Positions 1 through 8,197 of a stretch of 32,015 nt of DNA are shown here, one piece after another. Numbering within the stretch: the first letter of the stretch is position 1; every line of letters starts with the position of its first letter. Under the pieces are notes generated by a model. That model was not told where the DNA came from. It saw only the letters and a program-made list of their open reading frames with translations, and did no database searches. The position numbers were made by a program, and so were the translations under genes. This DNA comes from Elusimicrobiota bacterium (GTDB lineage Bacteria; Elusimicrobiota; Elusimicrobia; Elusimicrobiales; UBA9959): assembly GCA_003482905.1 (NCBI GenBank), contig DMXM01000021.1:1011-33025 (forward strand), written 5' to 3'.

Positions 1-17
1 TAGGTAATGTCCCCTTC

Positions 18-392
18 TTAAACTTCCGGGCCCAGTAGTTTGCGGATATGCGCTAGCATACGGTCCCAGTCGAAAGGTTTATTTACATAAGCGTCGGCGC
101 CGGCCTTAAAGGCGTCTTCCATGTCGGCCACCTTTTTTTTGCCGGTGAGCATGATTATGCGGGCCTGCTTGGTGGCGTCGGTCTTTTTGATAAGGCCGCA
201 GAGAGTTATGCCATCCATTTCGGGGAGGCCGATGTCCTGTATGACCAGGTCCGGTTTTTCCTTTTGAGTCAGCTTCCAGCCGGTCTCGCCGTCATACGCG
301 ACCAGGGTCTTATAACCCATGCTCGAGATATTGTCCACCAGCAGCTCGGCCACAAGCACGTCGTCTTCCACGATCAGGATCTTCTTCGGCAC
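18..392 (-). CDS. CheY-like single-domain response regulator
   Basis: This is a stand-alone phosphoacceptor receiver of 124 residues with no output domain. The N-terminus reads KKILIVEDD (acidic pocket), the acceptor aspartate lies in VIQDIGLPEMDG, the switch threonine in IMLTG, and the conserved lysine in NKPFDWD. I chose the GTG start at 392 because a GGGGGAAA ribosome site sits directly upstream and the receiver fold begins there; a longer frame to 443 adds 17 residues with no family match. It is transcribed away from the TPR lipoprotein gene. Its partner is unknown; the hybrid kinase and CheC-like gene 1-4 kb away are candidates. The receiver assignment is firm, the pathway is inference. 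Confidence 0.9.
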   Translation of the reverse strand: MPKKILIVEDDVLVAELLVDNISSMGYKTLVAYDGETGWKLTQKEKPDLVIQDIGLPEMDGITLCGLIKKTDATKQARIIMLTGKKKVADMEDAFKAGADAYVNKPFDWDRMLAHIRKLLGPEV

Positions 393-433
393 GTTTCCCC
401 CTAGCCACAGCTTCAATAAAAACCTGTGTACGC

Positions 434-463
434 ATGCTATCATTATCGGTGTAAACCCGTCAA
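434..463 (-). promoter_or_regulatory. putative sigma-70 promoter of the receiver gene
   Basis: Read on the minus strand, TTGACG (463-458) is followed after 18 bases by TAGCAT (439-434), about 40 bases before the GTG start. The -35 match is good and the -10 match is four of six. Confidence 0.45.
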
Positions 464-555
464 TGTAACCGGCGGATACCGAGATTTTTAAAATAATCGC
501 CGCGTTTTGCGGGAGGGCGGTTACTTTGGGGTTGCTCTTTTTGTATCATAGCCTT

Positions 556-1239
556 ATGCGAAAACCTTTTTATATTTGTTTTGTTTTAGCGGTCCTCGCC
601 GGCTGTTCAGGGACGAGAACGTCCGATAGCGGCGATATGGCGGCCGACGCTTCGCGCGGAGACGCCGCGGCCGGGGGGCCTCCTGTTTTCGCTCTGCCCG
701 GCGTCCCGCTTAAGACGGAACAGATGGGCGAACTGCCGGCGCCGCAGGCCGAGGAAATGAACGCCGCAGACCCCGCCGTGCCGCCGGTGGAAGCCGCTCC
801 AGCGGAAACCGCACCGACAGCTGCCGCGCCGGCCCCCGGTAAGGACCTGGATTTCCACTTGGCCGCGGCCAACAAATATTCAGCTAAAAAGAAGTACCGC
901 TCGGCGGCCGCCGAATACGGGGCCGCGCTCGGTTTTCTCACCGCCGGGGACGCCCGCGCTGTGCGCCTGCTGGAGAGGCAGGGCGCCATGCTGCTGCGGG
1001 CTGGGGACGGCGCCGGGGCGCAGGGGCATTTTCTCGCGGCTATCGGTAAAGCCAAAGAGCTGAATGTTTCCGGCAAGGACCTTGCCGCCGCCCATTTGGG
1101 TTTGGGCTACTGTCTGGAAAAAGTGAATAATATCCCGGACGCGATAATCAATTACGAAAAAGCCCTGCAGCTTTCAAGCGGTAAAACGATCAAAGCCAGG
1201 ATAGCCAAGACCATAAGCGATCTTAAAAAAGCCCCGTAG
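556..1239 (+). CDS. TPR-containing lipoprotein
   Basis: A 227-residue envelope protein. It starts with a lipoprotein signal peptide ending in the lipobox LAGC, so Cys17 would be lipidated. Residues from about 20 to 95 are a low-complexity Ala/Pro/Glu linker. From about 95 to 215 there are helical repeats typical of tetratricopeptide repeats (for example YRSAAAEYGAALGF and IPDAIINYEKALQL). Such proteins usually act as periplasmic or inner-face scaffolds. I chose the ATG at 556 because the signal peptide begins there. TATCAT ends six bases upstream and no Shine-Dalgarno is visible, so the transcript may be leaderless. The partner is not visible in the window. Confidence 0.82.
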   Translation: MRKPFYICFVLAVLAGCSGTRTSDSGDMAADASRGDAAAGGPPVFALPGVPLKTEQMGELPAPQAEEMNAADPAVPPVEAAPAETAPTAAAPAPGKDLDFHLAAANKYSAKKKYRSAAAEYGAALGFLTAGDARAVRLLERQGAMLLRAGDGAGAQGHFLAAIGKAKELNVSGKDLAAAHLGLGYCLEKVNNIPDAIINYEKALQLSSGKTIKARIAKTISDLKKAP

Positions 1240-1273
1240 GAAAAGGCGCGGGCGCCTTCTGGAGAGACAGAGC

Positions 1274-1519
1274 ATGGAAAAGAAGATAAAAGCTAAAAGA
1301 TTCTACGCGCATTGCGATCTGATCGAGGGGACCACCGACGTGTGGTATTGCAGCTTCTGCAACAAGCTCGTCAAAGAGAAGCATTTCAGCGAGGAGCACC
1401 TGAACAAGAACCATAACCAGAAATTCAGGGCTACCCTTCACGAGTGGAAGCAGAAAGAGGCCAGGGGGACCACCAGGGTGCGTCCCGACGACGCTCCCAA
1501 CAGGCTTAAGGACCGGTGA
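1274..1519 (+). CDS. small C2H2-like zinc-finger protein, hypothetical
   Basis: An 81-residue basic protein preceded by GGAGAGAC. Its middle reads WYCSFCNKLV followed by HFSEEHLNKNH, which gives a Cys-x2-Cys and a spaced His pair as in a C2H2 zinc finger. The rest is rich in Lys and Arg, consistent with nucleic-acid binding. I do not recognise a named family. It follows the TPR lipoprotein gene by 34 bases and is followed by a strong hairpin terminator, so the two may share a transcript. That it is a real gene is likely; zinc binding is inference from residue spacing. Confidence 0.65.
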   Translation: MEKKIKAKRFYAHCDLIEGTTDVWYCSFCNKLVKEKHFSEEHLNKNHNQKFRATLHEWKQKEARGTTRVRPDDAPNRLKDR

Positions 1520-1571
1520 CGCACGGGCCGGAGGCTATAGCGCGAATATTTGTCGGCCGTTTTTGGGAAGG

Positions 1572-1595
1572 CCGCCGGGGAAGCCCGGCGGTTTT
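1572..1595 (+). terminator. Rho-independent terminator
   Basis: Stem CCGCCGGG (1572-1579), loop GAAG, stem CCCGGCGG (1584-1591), then TTTT. It closes the small zinc-finger gene. The 3' end overlaps the stop codon of the minus-strand kinase gene. The same 25-base sequence occurs at 31443-31467. Confidence 0.8.
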
Positions 1596-3579
1596 ATGTT
1601 TGCGGGGGGGCGGTTTCTTCGCCGGGCCGCTTTAGCGGGAGGTGGAAGAAAAAGCGGGATCCCGCTCCCAGTTCGGACTCAATGCCCATTTCTCCGCCGT
1701 GGCGCAGCACTATCTCACGCGCGATCTTGAGGCCCAGGCCGAAGCCCGCTTTGCGCATGCCCTGGGCTTCCTTGGTCTGAAAGAAGCGCTCCCATACGCG
1801 GGGCAGGTCTTCCCTGGAAATGCCGATGCCTGTGTCCACTACGCTTACCACCACCCGGTCGGTGGCCGTTTCCACTTTAATGGTCACCTTGCCGCCTTCC
1901 TTAGTGTATTGAATGGCGTTGGTGCAGAGGTTCTGTATCACCTGACCTATACGGGCGCCGTCCCCGGCCAGCGGCGGAAGCGCTGGCGGAACTTCCACCG
2001 TGAAATCGATGTTGCGTTTCTGGGCCGCTATTTCCACGCGCGCGCGCACATCCCGGACTACGGCTGGCAGGTCCAGCGTTCCGATCTCCACGCGCAGTTT
2101 GCCGGATTCTATGGCGGCTAGGTCCACCAGGTCGGAGATCAGCACATTGAGAGTTTTGGCCGAGGTCTGAATGTTGGCGGCGTACCTGCCCTCGTTGGGC
2201 AGGGCCTTCAGCTTCATGGTCAGCACTTCGGAGTAGCCGAGTATGGCGGCGAGGGGGCTCTTTACGTCATGGGCGACCGTGGCGAAGAAATTCTTCTGAA
2301 AGCCGTTCACCGCGGCCAGCTGGCGGTTGAGATCCTGCGTCTCTTTGAGAAGGCGCGAGTTCTCCAGCAGCAGGAAGCGCCGCTCCAGGGCCTTCTCCAC
2401 CGAGAATATAAGGCGCGAGGCCTCCACGGGCTTCAGGATGGCGTCGTCAAGGCCCAGTTCCACGACCTGGCTGACCCCTTGCAGCGCGGCCTGCAGGGGG
2501 TACCGGTCCACCATGAAGATAATGCGCAGGTCGGGGTCGCGCTCCCTCATCTTCTGGGCCAGCTCCGCCCCGGAATGCTGGGCGAAAGTGATGGCCGTGC
2601 CGATGACCGCCAGGTGGAAGGCGTCTTTTTTGCAGAGCTCCAGGGCCTCGCCGCCGTCCATGGTGGAGGTCACTTCGTAGCCGGCGCCAAGCAGGGCCTG
2701 GCTCAGGGCGGTCAGGGCCGGTTTAAAATTGTCCAGCAGCAGAATGCGCTCGTTGCCCCTTTCCTTCAGGCGCACGTCCGCGCCCTCGCTGTTCTCTATC
2801 AATATGCCGGCCACGCGGCCGGCCTGCTCGCGGGGGAGGGCCACCGAATGCCCGGTTTTGAGCGACTGGATGGCGTAGCGCACCGTGTCCGTGCCGGAAA
2901 CAAGGTAGCAGACGGCCTCCGGAGTGGCGCCGCGTATGGCGGCGTCCAGAGCGTGGGCCTGCGCCAGGGTGCCGGTGAATTGCGCCACCACCACGTTACC
3001 GGGCAGCTGCGCAGCCGCCGGCGCTTCTTCACCGCCGCCAAGCAGCGACCATGACCTTTTGGGTTTCGTGGCCAGAGCGGCTGAAATACGGGCTTCGTTC
3101 TGCCGGCGGACGTAATCAGGCATGTCCTCGGCCGATTCCAGGGACAGCGGCTGTACGCCCGCCTGCTGGAAGGCGGTCTGCACGGCCCCGGTGGTGTACA
3201 GCACCTGGTCGGCCAGAATAATTACCTGGCGCGCGACCATCCGCACCTGGTCTGCAAAACCCATCGGCAGCGGCCAGCCCAGGCGGCGCAGGGACGAGGC
3301 CAGGACGGGCGTAGTGCTGGCGGTGGACTCCAGCGTGAAAAAGTGGATGTTGGGGTATTGCCCGTGCAGGGTGAGGAAAGCTTCGCGCTCGGCCGGGGCG
3401 ACCTTGCTGAAGTCCACCACCATGGCGGAGCAGTCGCCGGTGGCCAGCCGGGCGGCCGCATATTTGAGCGTCGGTACGCAGACCAGCTCCAGGCCCCTGC
3501 CGGACATGGACGGCGTTATCTCCTCAAGGAGTTCCTTGCCGGAGGTGACTACCAATACGCGGCCTTTGATATCTGCCAT
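1594..3579 (-). CDS. hybrid sensor histidine kinase with pseudo-receiver domain
   Basis: A soluble-looking 661-residue kinase without clear membrane segments. Residues 1-115 resemble a receiver fold (GRVLVVTSGKELL, AMVVDFSKV). A second receiver-like domain starts near residue 285 (ERILLLDNFKPALTAL) and ends in AILKPVEA, but the acceptor site reads HLAVIGTAITF, with no aspartate where DLxxxD is expected. Then come HisKA (FFATVAHDVKSPLAAILGY, phospho-accepting His) and a HATPase domain with N box NLCTNAIQYT, DTGIGIS and GFGLGLKI. The start at ATG 3579 drops 11 unlikely residues; TATAAT ends seven bases upstream of it. It is the last gene of the minus-strand block with CheY- and CheC-like genes, suggesting one signalling pathway. 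Confidence 0.85.
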   Translation of the reverse strand: MADIKGRVLVVTSGKELLEEITPSMSGRGLELVCVPTLKYAAARLATGDCSAMVVDFSKVAPAEREAFLTLHGQYPNIHFFTLESTASTTPVLASSLRRLGWPLPMGFADQVRMVARQVIILADQVLYTTGAVQTAFQQAGVQPLSLESAEDMPDYVRRQNEARISAALATKPKRSWSLLGGGEEAPAAAQLPGNVVVAQFTGTLAQAHALDAAIRGATPEAVCYLVSGTDTVRYAIQSLKTGHSVALPREQAGRVAGILIENSEGADVRLKERGNERILLLDNFKPALTALSQALLGAGYEVTSTMDGGEALELCKKDAFHLAVIGTAITFAQHSGAELAQKMRERDPDLRIIFMVDRYPLQAALQGVSQVVELGLDDAILKPVEASRLIFSVEKALERRFLLLENSRLLKETQDLNRQLAAVNGFQKNFFATVAHDVKSPLAAILGYSEVLTMKLKALPNEGRYAANIQTSAKTLNVLISDLVDLAAIESGKLRVEIGTLDLPAVVRDVRARVEIAAQKRNIDFTVEVPPALPPLAGDGARIGQVIQNLCTNAIQYTKEGGKVTIKVETATDRVVVSVVDTGIGISREDLPRVWERFFQTKEAQGMRKAGFGLGLKIAREIVLRHGGEMGIESELGAGSRFFFHLPLKRPGEETAPPQT

Positions 3580-3586
3580 TGGAACT

Positions 3587-3592
3587 ATTATA
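3587..3592 (-). promoter_or_regulatory. -10 element abutting the kinase start
   Basis: A perfect TATAAT on the minus strand ends seven bases before the ATG at 3579. A weak TTGCAT lies 18 bases further upstream. No ribosome-binding sequence lies between, which suggests a leaderless transcript. Confidence 0.45.
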
Positions 3593-3657
3593 GCGGTAGG
3601 GCAAGACTTCATGCAAATTTTAAAGATCGGCAGGGCGCCCCGGGCGGTGTGGCGGTC

Positions 3658-4236
3658 TTATTTGGCGGAGAGTTCTTCGTCGGTGAGCCGCTGCGGGAGC
3701 AGGGCAAGGAGTTCGGCGGCGGAGGAGCGGCCTTCGCGCTGCATGGCGAATTTGGCCGATACTATGACGAAAACTCCGGGGCCGGCGCCCAGCCAGTTCT
3801 CGATAGCCCCGGGATCTCCCTGGAAATGCGCCGGCACGGAGGGGATGGCGGTCTTGGCGAAAGCCCTGAGCAGGGCGTTGGCCAGCGCGTTAAGCACAAT
3901 GTTACCTATCTCTATGATGGTGACCTCGGGCTGGTCGGCGCTTAAGTAACCGTAATAGGCTTCCTCCGCGAAACAGCCGGAAATGTGTTTTGTGTCTTTC
4001 GGGTCGTATAGGAGGACGGTGGTGAACGAAGGGTCCCCTTTTATCTTCACGCGGATGGCGGCGCCGTGCGGCGCCTCGAATTCCCCGCGTCTCAGCGCGT
4101 CGCGGGTGGTGCCGGCAAAGACGCGCACGCCGGTCAACTGCCAGGCGCCGGGCGAAGCCCCGGTCAGCCTGAGCAGGCATTTTTCCAGTTCCGCCGCCGC
4201 CAGGCGCGCAAGCTCGGTTTCGGTCGTGGTGCTCAT
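3658..4236 (-). CDS. CheC/CheX-like chemotaxis phosphatase family protein
   Basis: A 192-residue cytoplasmic protein. Near residues 107-125 it carries TIIEIGNIVLNALANALL, which matches the CheC phosphatase signature in which a Glu and an Asn on one helix attack the phospho-aspartate of a CheY-type receiver. Only one such helix is obvious; CheC proteins usually have two. It lies 12 bases downstream of a CheY-like gene and upstream of the hybrid kinase, so it probably dephosphorylates that receiver. No other chemotaxis genes (CheA, CheW, MCPs) are in the window, so the output need not be motility. Family assignment is good, the exact role is inference. Confidence 0.7.
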   Translation of the reverse strand: MSTTTETELARLAAAELEKCLLRLTGASPGAWQLTGVRVFAGTTRDALRRGEFEAPHGAAIRVKIKGDPSFTTVLLYDPKDTKHISGCFAEEAYYGYLSADQPEVTIIEIGNIVLNALANALLRAFAKTAIPSVPAHFQGDPGAIENWLGAGPGVFVIVSAKFAMQREGRSSAAELLALLPQRLTDEELSAK

Positions 4237-4248
4237 GGGGTTTGGGCG

Positions 4249-4602
4249 CTATTGTATCCGTGCGAAGGCCTTTTCCAGGTCCCCGTGGGAGAAGGGTTTA
4301 AAAACTACCGCCGCCGCGCCTTTGTGGTTAAGGTCGCTGGTCACTTCGTCCTGGTCTACCGCGGTCAGCATGATCACCTTGGCCCTCGGGTCAATCCTGC
4401 GTATCTCCTCCAGTACCACTATCCCCGAGATGCCCGGCATGATGATGTCCAGCAGGACCACTTCGGGGCGCAGCTCCACAAAGGCTTTCAGGGCGCTCTT
4501 GCCGTCCTCGGCCTCGCCCAGCACCTCGTGGCCCGCCTTTTTCAGGATAATGCCCAGCATCTCCCTTGTGCTGGCATTATCGTCCACAATAAGCACTTTC
4601 AT
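4249..4602 (-). CDS. CheY-like response regulator
   Basis: A 117-residue single receiver domain. It shows VLIVDDNASTREML (acidic residues), VVLLDIIMPGISG (acceptor Asp), IMLTAVD (switch Thr) and FKPFSHGDL (conserved Lys). The ATG at 4602 is preceded by a run of seven G, a strong ribosome site, and the fold begins there. It is the first gene of the minus-strand block receiver, CheC-like protein, hybrid kinase. That order makes it the probable substrate of both the kinase and the phosphatase. It has no DNA-binding output domain, so it must act through protein contacts. Confidence 0.9.
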   Translation of the reverse strand: MKVLIVDDNASTREMLGIILKKAGHEVLGEAEDGKSALKAFVELRPEVVLLDIIMPGISGIVVLEEIRRIDPRAKVIMLTAVDQDEVTSDLNHKGAAAVVFKPFSHGDLEKAFARIQ

Positions 4603-4720
4603 GTTACCCCCCCGTAAAGACACGGCAGATTAAAGCCCGCCTGAAAGCAGTTTAGGCCCACGCATAGCCTAACAGGCGCGCGCCGGTTTGTCAAGACGCA
4701 GCCGGGGTGGGGGTGGCGGT

Positions 4721-4749
4721 TTGTTTTTTCGGCCGCGGATTGGTATTAT
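4721..4749 (+). promoter_or_regulatory. putative promoter, leaderless type
   Basis: TTGTTT (4721-4726), a 17-base spacer and TATTAT (4744-4749) end six bases before the ATG at 4756. No Shine-Dalgarno sequence is present. Confidence 0.5.
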
Positions 4750-4755
4750 TGGCGG

Positions 4756-5091
4756 ATGAAGATAATTATCAATCTGATCCTGAGCGCGGTGGCGGTGTAC
4801 GTTACGGCCCGGCTGCTGCCCGGGGTCACGCTGGACGGGTTTATGACCGCGCTGGTCGTGGCGGTGGTGCTGGGGGCCGTCAACGCCGTGCTGCGGCCCG
4901 TACTTATTATCCTTACCCTGCCCATAAACGTGCTATCGCTGGGCTTGTTCACTTTCGTAATTATAGGCGGGCTGGTGCAGCTGGTCAGCTGGCTGGTGCC
5001 GGGGTTCCAGGTGGCCAGCTTCTGGTGGGCCCTGGTGTTTGCCCTGGTGCTGTGGCTCATCGGCGCCGTCCTGTCCACGTTCAAGGCCTAA
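4756..5091 (+). CDS. small membrane protein, phage holin family 4 / YvlD-like
   Basis: A 111-residue integral membrane protein with four hydrophobic segments. The sequence features NAVLRPVLIILTLPINVLSLG and GLFTFVIIGGLVQLVSW are typical of the small four-helix family often labelled mycobacterial-type phage holin or YvlD. Despite the name, chromosomal members are not known to lyse cells and their function is unclear. It is followed 37 bases later by the YjbQ gene, in the same orientation, and may be co-transcribed with it. No phage genes lie nearby, which argues against a true holin. Confidence 0.8.
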   Translation: MKIIINLILSAVAVYVTARLLPGVTLDGFMTALVVAVVLGAVNAVLRPVLIILTLPINVLSLGLFTFVIIGGLVQLVSWLVPGFQVASFWWALVFALVLWLIGAVLSTFKA

Positions 5092-5128
5092 AACGTCGAC
5101 GCATATCCGTCGGGGGTTGGAGGGAAAA

Positions 5129-5527
5129 ATGGTGCATAAATTCAAGGTTACCACTTCCGGAAAGTCGGAGATGGCGGATATTACGCGCCAGGTCCGGGGG
5201 ATAGTCACGGAGAACGGCGTGGAGGAAGGGGTCTGCCACGTCTTCGTTCCGCACACTACCTGCGGCCTGGCCATAAACGAGAACGCCGACCCGAATGTCA
5301 GGCGCGACATCATAGCCAAACTTAATGAAAGCGTATCCGAGGATTTTCCCTACCGCCACGCTGAGGGTAATTCCCCGGCGCATATAAAGTCGGTCCTGGT
5401 GGGGCCTTCGCTTACGGTTTTTGTGGAAGACGGCGCGCTTCAGCTGGGCACCTGGCAGGGCATATACCTGTGCGAATACGACGGCCCCCGCACCCGCGAG
5501 GTGTGGGTGAAAATTATCAAAGCATAG
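5129..5527 (+). CDS. yjbQ: YjbQ/UPF0047 family protein (secondary thiamine-phosphate synthase type)
   Basis: A 132-residue protein of the usual length for the YjbQ family. It has the conserved core CHVFVPHTTCGLAINENAD with nearby RRDI, then FPYRHAEGNSPAHIKSVLVG and the C-terminal LGTWQGIYLCEYDGPRTREV. Family members form trimers, bind a metal or sulfate at the conserved histidines, and some show weak thiamine-phosphate synthase activity; the true physiological role is not settled. The ATG at 5129 is chosen because GGAGGG lies just upstream and the fold starts there. A longer frame extends into the previous gene and has no family match. Confidence 0.92.
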   Translation: MVHKFKVTTSGKSEMADITRQVRGIVTENGVEEGVCHVFVPHTTCGLAINENADPNVRRDIIAKLNESVSEDFPYRHAEGNSPAHIKSVLVGPSLTVFVEDGALQLGTWQGIYLCEYDGPRTREVWVKIIKA

Positions 5528-5544
5528 GGCGGCTTTGCCGCGTA

Positions 5545-6333
5545 TCAGCGTTTTCCGCCGCGCGACGCCGCGGTCATATTCACCGCGTCCTCGAATCTGG
5601 GGCGGCCGTAGTGGTCGTAAAGGTCGCTCTCGTAATCCTCGCTGACCGGCCGTGAAGGGTCGAACGCCGGGCTTTCTTTCACGGCTTCCCGCGTAAGGGC
5701 CACAAAGACTTCCGAGGTTTCCCAGTCCACGCGCTCTATCCAGTGGGGGGAGATCAGCACCTTGCGGCCGGGCAGCCAATTGCCGGTACGGGCCACCAGG
5801 TAGCGGATCGCCCATTTCCCGTCGTCGACTATGTAGTCTTCCACGTGCCCTATAAGGCCGTCGGCCGCGTGCAGCTTGTAGCCTGTGACGGCGCGCGTGC
5901 TTTGCAGATGGGTTTCCCCTACCGGCCGCCCGGCGGATCCTTTCCCTTCTTGCTCACCGGTAGGCGGGAAGAGCGTGCCGCCTGACATGGAGCCCGCGTA
6001 GAAGCCATCCCCCCAGTACAGCGGCCAGGCGTAATGGCTATGCAGTTCCAGCTCATGCCGGCGTGTCACCGTTTTTTGCGTGTCGATATCGGGGCTGTTG
6101 GCCACCTGTTCCCGCGTCAGGGCGACCGGAAAGGTTTTGGCCTTCCAGTCGGGCATTTTCATGGCCGCCGGCGAAATGAGCACCTTGCGGCCGGAGAGCC
6201 AGCCCCCGGTTTCGGCGACCAGATAGCGGACGAGCCAGGTCTTGTCGTCAAAAAAGAACTCGTCCACCTTGCCGAGTTCTCCGTCGGTGGCGTGGATCCT
6301 GTGACCTATCAGACTGTTTATGTTGCGCAGCAT
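5545..6333 (-). CDS. protein with two PRC-barrel domains
   Basis: A 262-residue soluble protein made of two related halves. Each has a PRC-barrel: residues about 3-85 (SLIGHRIHATDGELGKVDEF, then WLSGRKVLISP and FPVALTREQV) and about 145-228 (VTGYKLHAADGLIGHVEDY, then WLPGRKVLISP and VFVALTREAV). The halves are clearly an internal duplication. A His/Trp/Tyr-rich stretch (HYAWPLYWGDGFYAG) lies between them. PRC-barrels bind other proteins or RNA (for example in RimM and photosynthetic reaction-centre H subunits), and duplicated bacterial forms are often stress-related. The ATG at 6333 follows GGGGGGGAAA. The function is unknown. Confidence 0.85.
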   Translation of the reverse strand: MLRNINSLIGHRIHATDGELGKVDEFFFDDKTWLVRYLVAETGGWLSGRKVLISPAAMKMPDWKAKTFPVALTREQVANSPDIDTQKTVTRRHELELHSHYAWPLYWGDGFYAGSMSGGTLFPPTGEQEGKGSAGRPVGETHLQSTRAVTGYKLHAADGLIGHVEDYIVDDGKWAIRYLVARTGNWLPGRKVLISPHWIERVDWETSEVFVALTREAVKESPAFDPSRPVSEDYESDLYDHYGRPRFEDAVNMTAASRGGKR

Positions 6334-6553
6334 TTTCCCCCCCTCGGTTTTTATCGCCGTTCCCCGGCGCCTTAACCCTGTGCGAATAGCGGAAAAACCA
6401 GCCGCCATCTCTCCGCGAGAAGCGCGCCATGGTCCGCATGTATCCGTTTTCTGTTACTATCCCCTACCCATGGGGCTATTCTAATAGATTTGAACCAAAA
6501 AATACAACCTTTAATTTATAAAGCGGCTGCCGCCTCTTTTGGCGCCCCCGCGG

Positions 6554-6582
6554 GTGAAAACGCGGGCAGGATATCGTATTAT
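6554..6582 (+). promoter_or_regulatory. putative promoter, leaderless type
   Basis: GTGAAA (6554-6559), 17 bases, TATTAT (6577-6582), then five bases to the ATG at 6588. The rest of the 254-base intergenic region (6334-6587) is AT-rich around 6485-6525 and shows nothing else clear. Confidence 0.5.
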
Positions 6583-6587
6583 TTAGC

Positions 6588-8168
6588 ATGGCCATGGAAC
6601 TGATAATAAGCGGCTTGATGGTGCCCGTTGAAAACGACGGGCCCGGCGAATATTTAAAGGCCGCGGCGGCAAAACTTGGCGTTGCGCGCCGGGAGATCCG
6701 GGTCGTCAGGATACTTTCCAGGGCGCTGGCGGCCGGTGACCCGGAGCAGTTCTATTACGAGGTCTCCCTGGCCGTAAGCGTGCCCGCGGGTTACCCGAAC
6801 GCCGATAATTTCCCGGCGTACGCGGCCAGGCCGCCCGCGCGCTATAAGCCCGCGCCCGCGGGGCCGCGGCCGGTGGTGATAGGTTTCGGCCCGGCCGGGA
6901 TGTTCGCGGCCCTGGAACTTATCGAATACGGGCTTAAGCCCCTGGTATTCGAAAGGGGCAAAAAACTGGAAGAGCGCCACCTGGATGTGGAAAGGTTCAT
7001 CGGGCGCAGGGTTCTGTCCGCCGAGTCCAACATCCAGTTCGGCGAAGGCGGCGCGGGCGCCTATTCCGACGGTAAACTGTTTTCCAGGGTCAATAATTCA
7101 CCTTATGCCAGCCGCGTGCTGGACACTTTTGTCAAATTCGGCGCGCCGCCCGATATCGCCCACGTCAGCAAACCGCATTTGGGCACCGATGTGCTCACCA
7201 GAATAGTGGTCAACATCAGGAAGCATGTCCTGGAGAGGGGCGGGGAAATACATTACGGCTCTAAAATGACGGACCTGATCGTTTCCAACGGCGGGGTCGC
7301 CGGCGTGGTGATAAACGGTTCCGCTGAGTATCCCGCAGCCGGCGTCTACCTGGCTGCGGGGAACTCGGCGCGGGATACTTTTGAAATGCTGCACAGGAAA
7401 GGCGTCTCCCTGGAGGCCAGGAACATAGCGGTCGGCGTCCGAGTGGAGCACCCGGCCGATACCATCAACCTTATAAGGTACGGGCGGAAGTACCGCAATT
7501 TCCCCGGACTCGGCGCCGCTACCTATTCTTTTAATTATACCGACCGCAAAACCGCCCGCGGCGCCTACACTTTCTGCATGTGTCCGGGCGGCGAGGTGGT
7601 GAACGCTTCCTCCGAAGAGGGCGGGCTGGCGCTTAACGGTATGAGTTACGCCGCCAGGGCCTCGGCGTTCTCCAATTCCGCCATAACGGTGACCTGCGGC
7701 CTGGCGGACTACGGTTCTCCCCACCCGCTGGCCGGGGTGGGTTTTCAGCGGGAGATAGAGCGCAAAGCCTTTCTGGCCGGCGGCGGCGACTGGCGCGCTC
7801 CGGCCCAGAACCTGAGCGACTTCCTGGGCGGCAGGCTCTCCTCAGTTTTGAACGCCAATTCCTATAAAATGGGCACGCGCAGCGCGGACCTGGCCGGCGT
7901 CTTCCCCGGCTTCGTGAACGAAACCCTGCGCGCCGCTTTCTCCCGGTGGAGAACGGAGGCCCCCTTGTTCGTGGCGGACGACGCCGTGCTGGTGGGGGCG
8001 GAAACAAGGACCTCCTCTCCGGTAAGGATAAAGCGCGGTGATAATTTTGAATCTGTGTCGGTGCGCGGCCTGTTCCCTATAGGCGAAGGGTCTGGGTATA
8101 CCGGCGGCATAACCAGCGCGGCCTCCGACGCCATAAAAGCCGTGGAAGCCGCGCAAAAAAACCGCTAA
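6588..8168 (+). CDS. FAD-dependent dehydrogenase, COG2509 type
   Basis: A 526-residue flavoprotein. The first 80 residues form a small N-terminal domain. The dinucleotide fold is at about 97-125 (VVIGFGPAGMFAALELIEYG) with FERG at the end of its second strand. It is followed by SNIQFGEGGAGAYSDGKLFS, a hallmark of the COG2509 family of uncharacterised dehydrogenases, and FCMCPGGEVVNASSEEGG. The C-terminal FAD contact reads GLFPIGEGSGYTGGITSAA. The substrate is unknown. No ribosome site precedes the ATG; a -10 element ends five bases upstream. A second in-frame ATG lies two codons later. The gene is monocistronic and ends in a bidirectional terminator. Confidence 0.9.
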   Translation: MAMELIISGLMVPVENDGPGEYLKAAAAKLGVARREIRVVRILSRALAAGDPEQFYYEVSLAVSVPAGYPNADNFPAYAARPPARYKPAPAGPRPVVIGFGPAGMFAALELIEYGLKPLVFERGKKLEERHLDVERFIGRRVLSAESNIQFGEGGAGAYSDGKLFSRVNNSPYASRVLDTFVKFGAPPDIAHVSKPHLGTDVLTRIVVNIRKHVLERGGEIHYGSKMTDLIVSNGGVAGVVINGSAEYPAAGVYLAAGNSARDTFEMLHRKGVSLEARNIAVGVRVEHPADTINLIRYGRKYRNFPGLGAATYSFNYTDRKTARGAYTFCMCPGGEVVNASSEEGGLALNGMSYAARASAFSNSAITVTCGLADYGSPHPLAGVGFQREIERKAFLAGGGDWRAPAQNLSDFLGGRLSSVLNANSYKMGTRSADLAGVFPGFVNETLRAAFSRWRTEAPLFVADDAVLVGAETRTSSPVRIKRGDNFESVSVRGLFPIGEGSGYTGGITSAASDAIKAVEAAQKNR

Positions 8169-8187
8169 AAGGGGTCAGGCCCCTTTT
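8167..8187. terminator. bidirectional terminator between convergent genes
   Basis: AAAAGGGG (8167-8174), loop TCAGG, CCCCTTTT (8180-8187). The A and T runs make it work on both strands, serving the flavoprotein and kinase genes. It overlaps the TAA stop at 8166-8168 and contains GGGGTCAGG, a core shared with the repeat at 30214. Confidence 0.8.
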
Positions 8188-8197
8188 CTCTTTTTGT

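Noticed and set aside
570..1095. Long open frames on the minus strand within the TPR lipoprotein gene
   Set aside because: They are antisense to a GC-rich coding gene, have Ala/Arg/Pro-rich composition and no recognisable fold.
2269..3949. Plus-strand frames of 200-275 residues opposite the histidine kinase and CheC-like genes
   Set aside because: The minus-strand genes have clear domains; the plus-strand translations show no motifs and arise from GC-biased third positions.
4756..5091. A prophage or lysis cassette suggested by the holin-family label
   Set aside because: No endolysin, integrase or structural phage gene is nearby, and this family is common as a chromosomal membrane protein.
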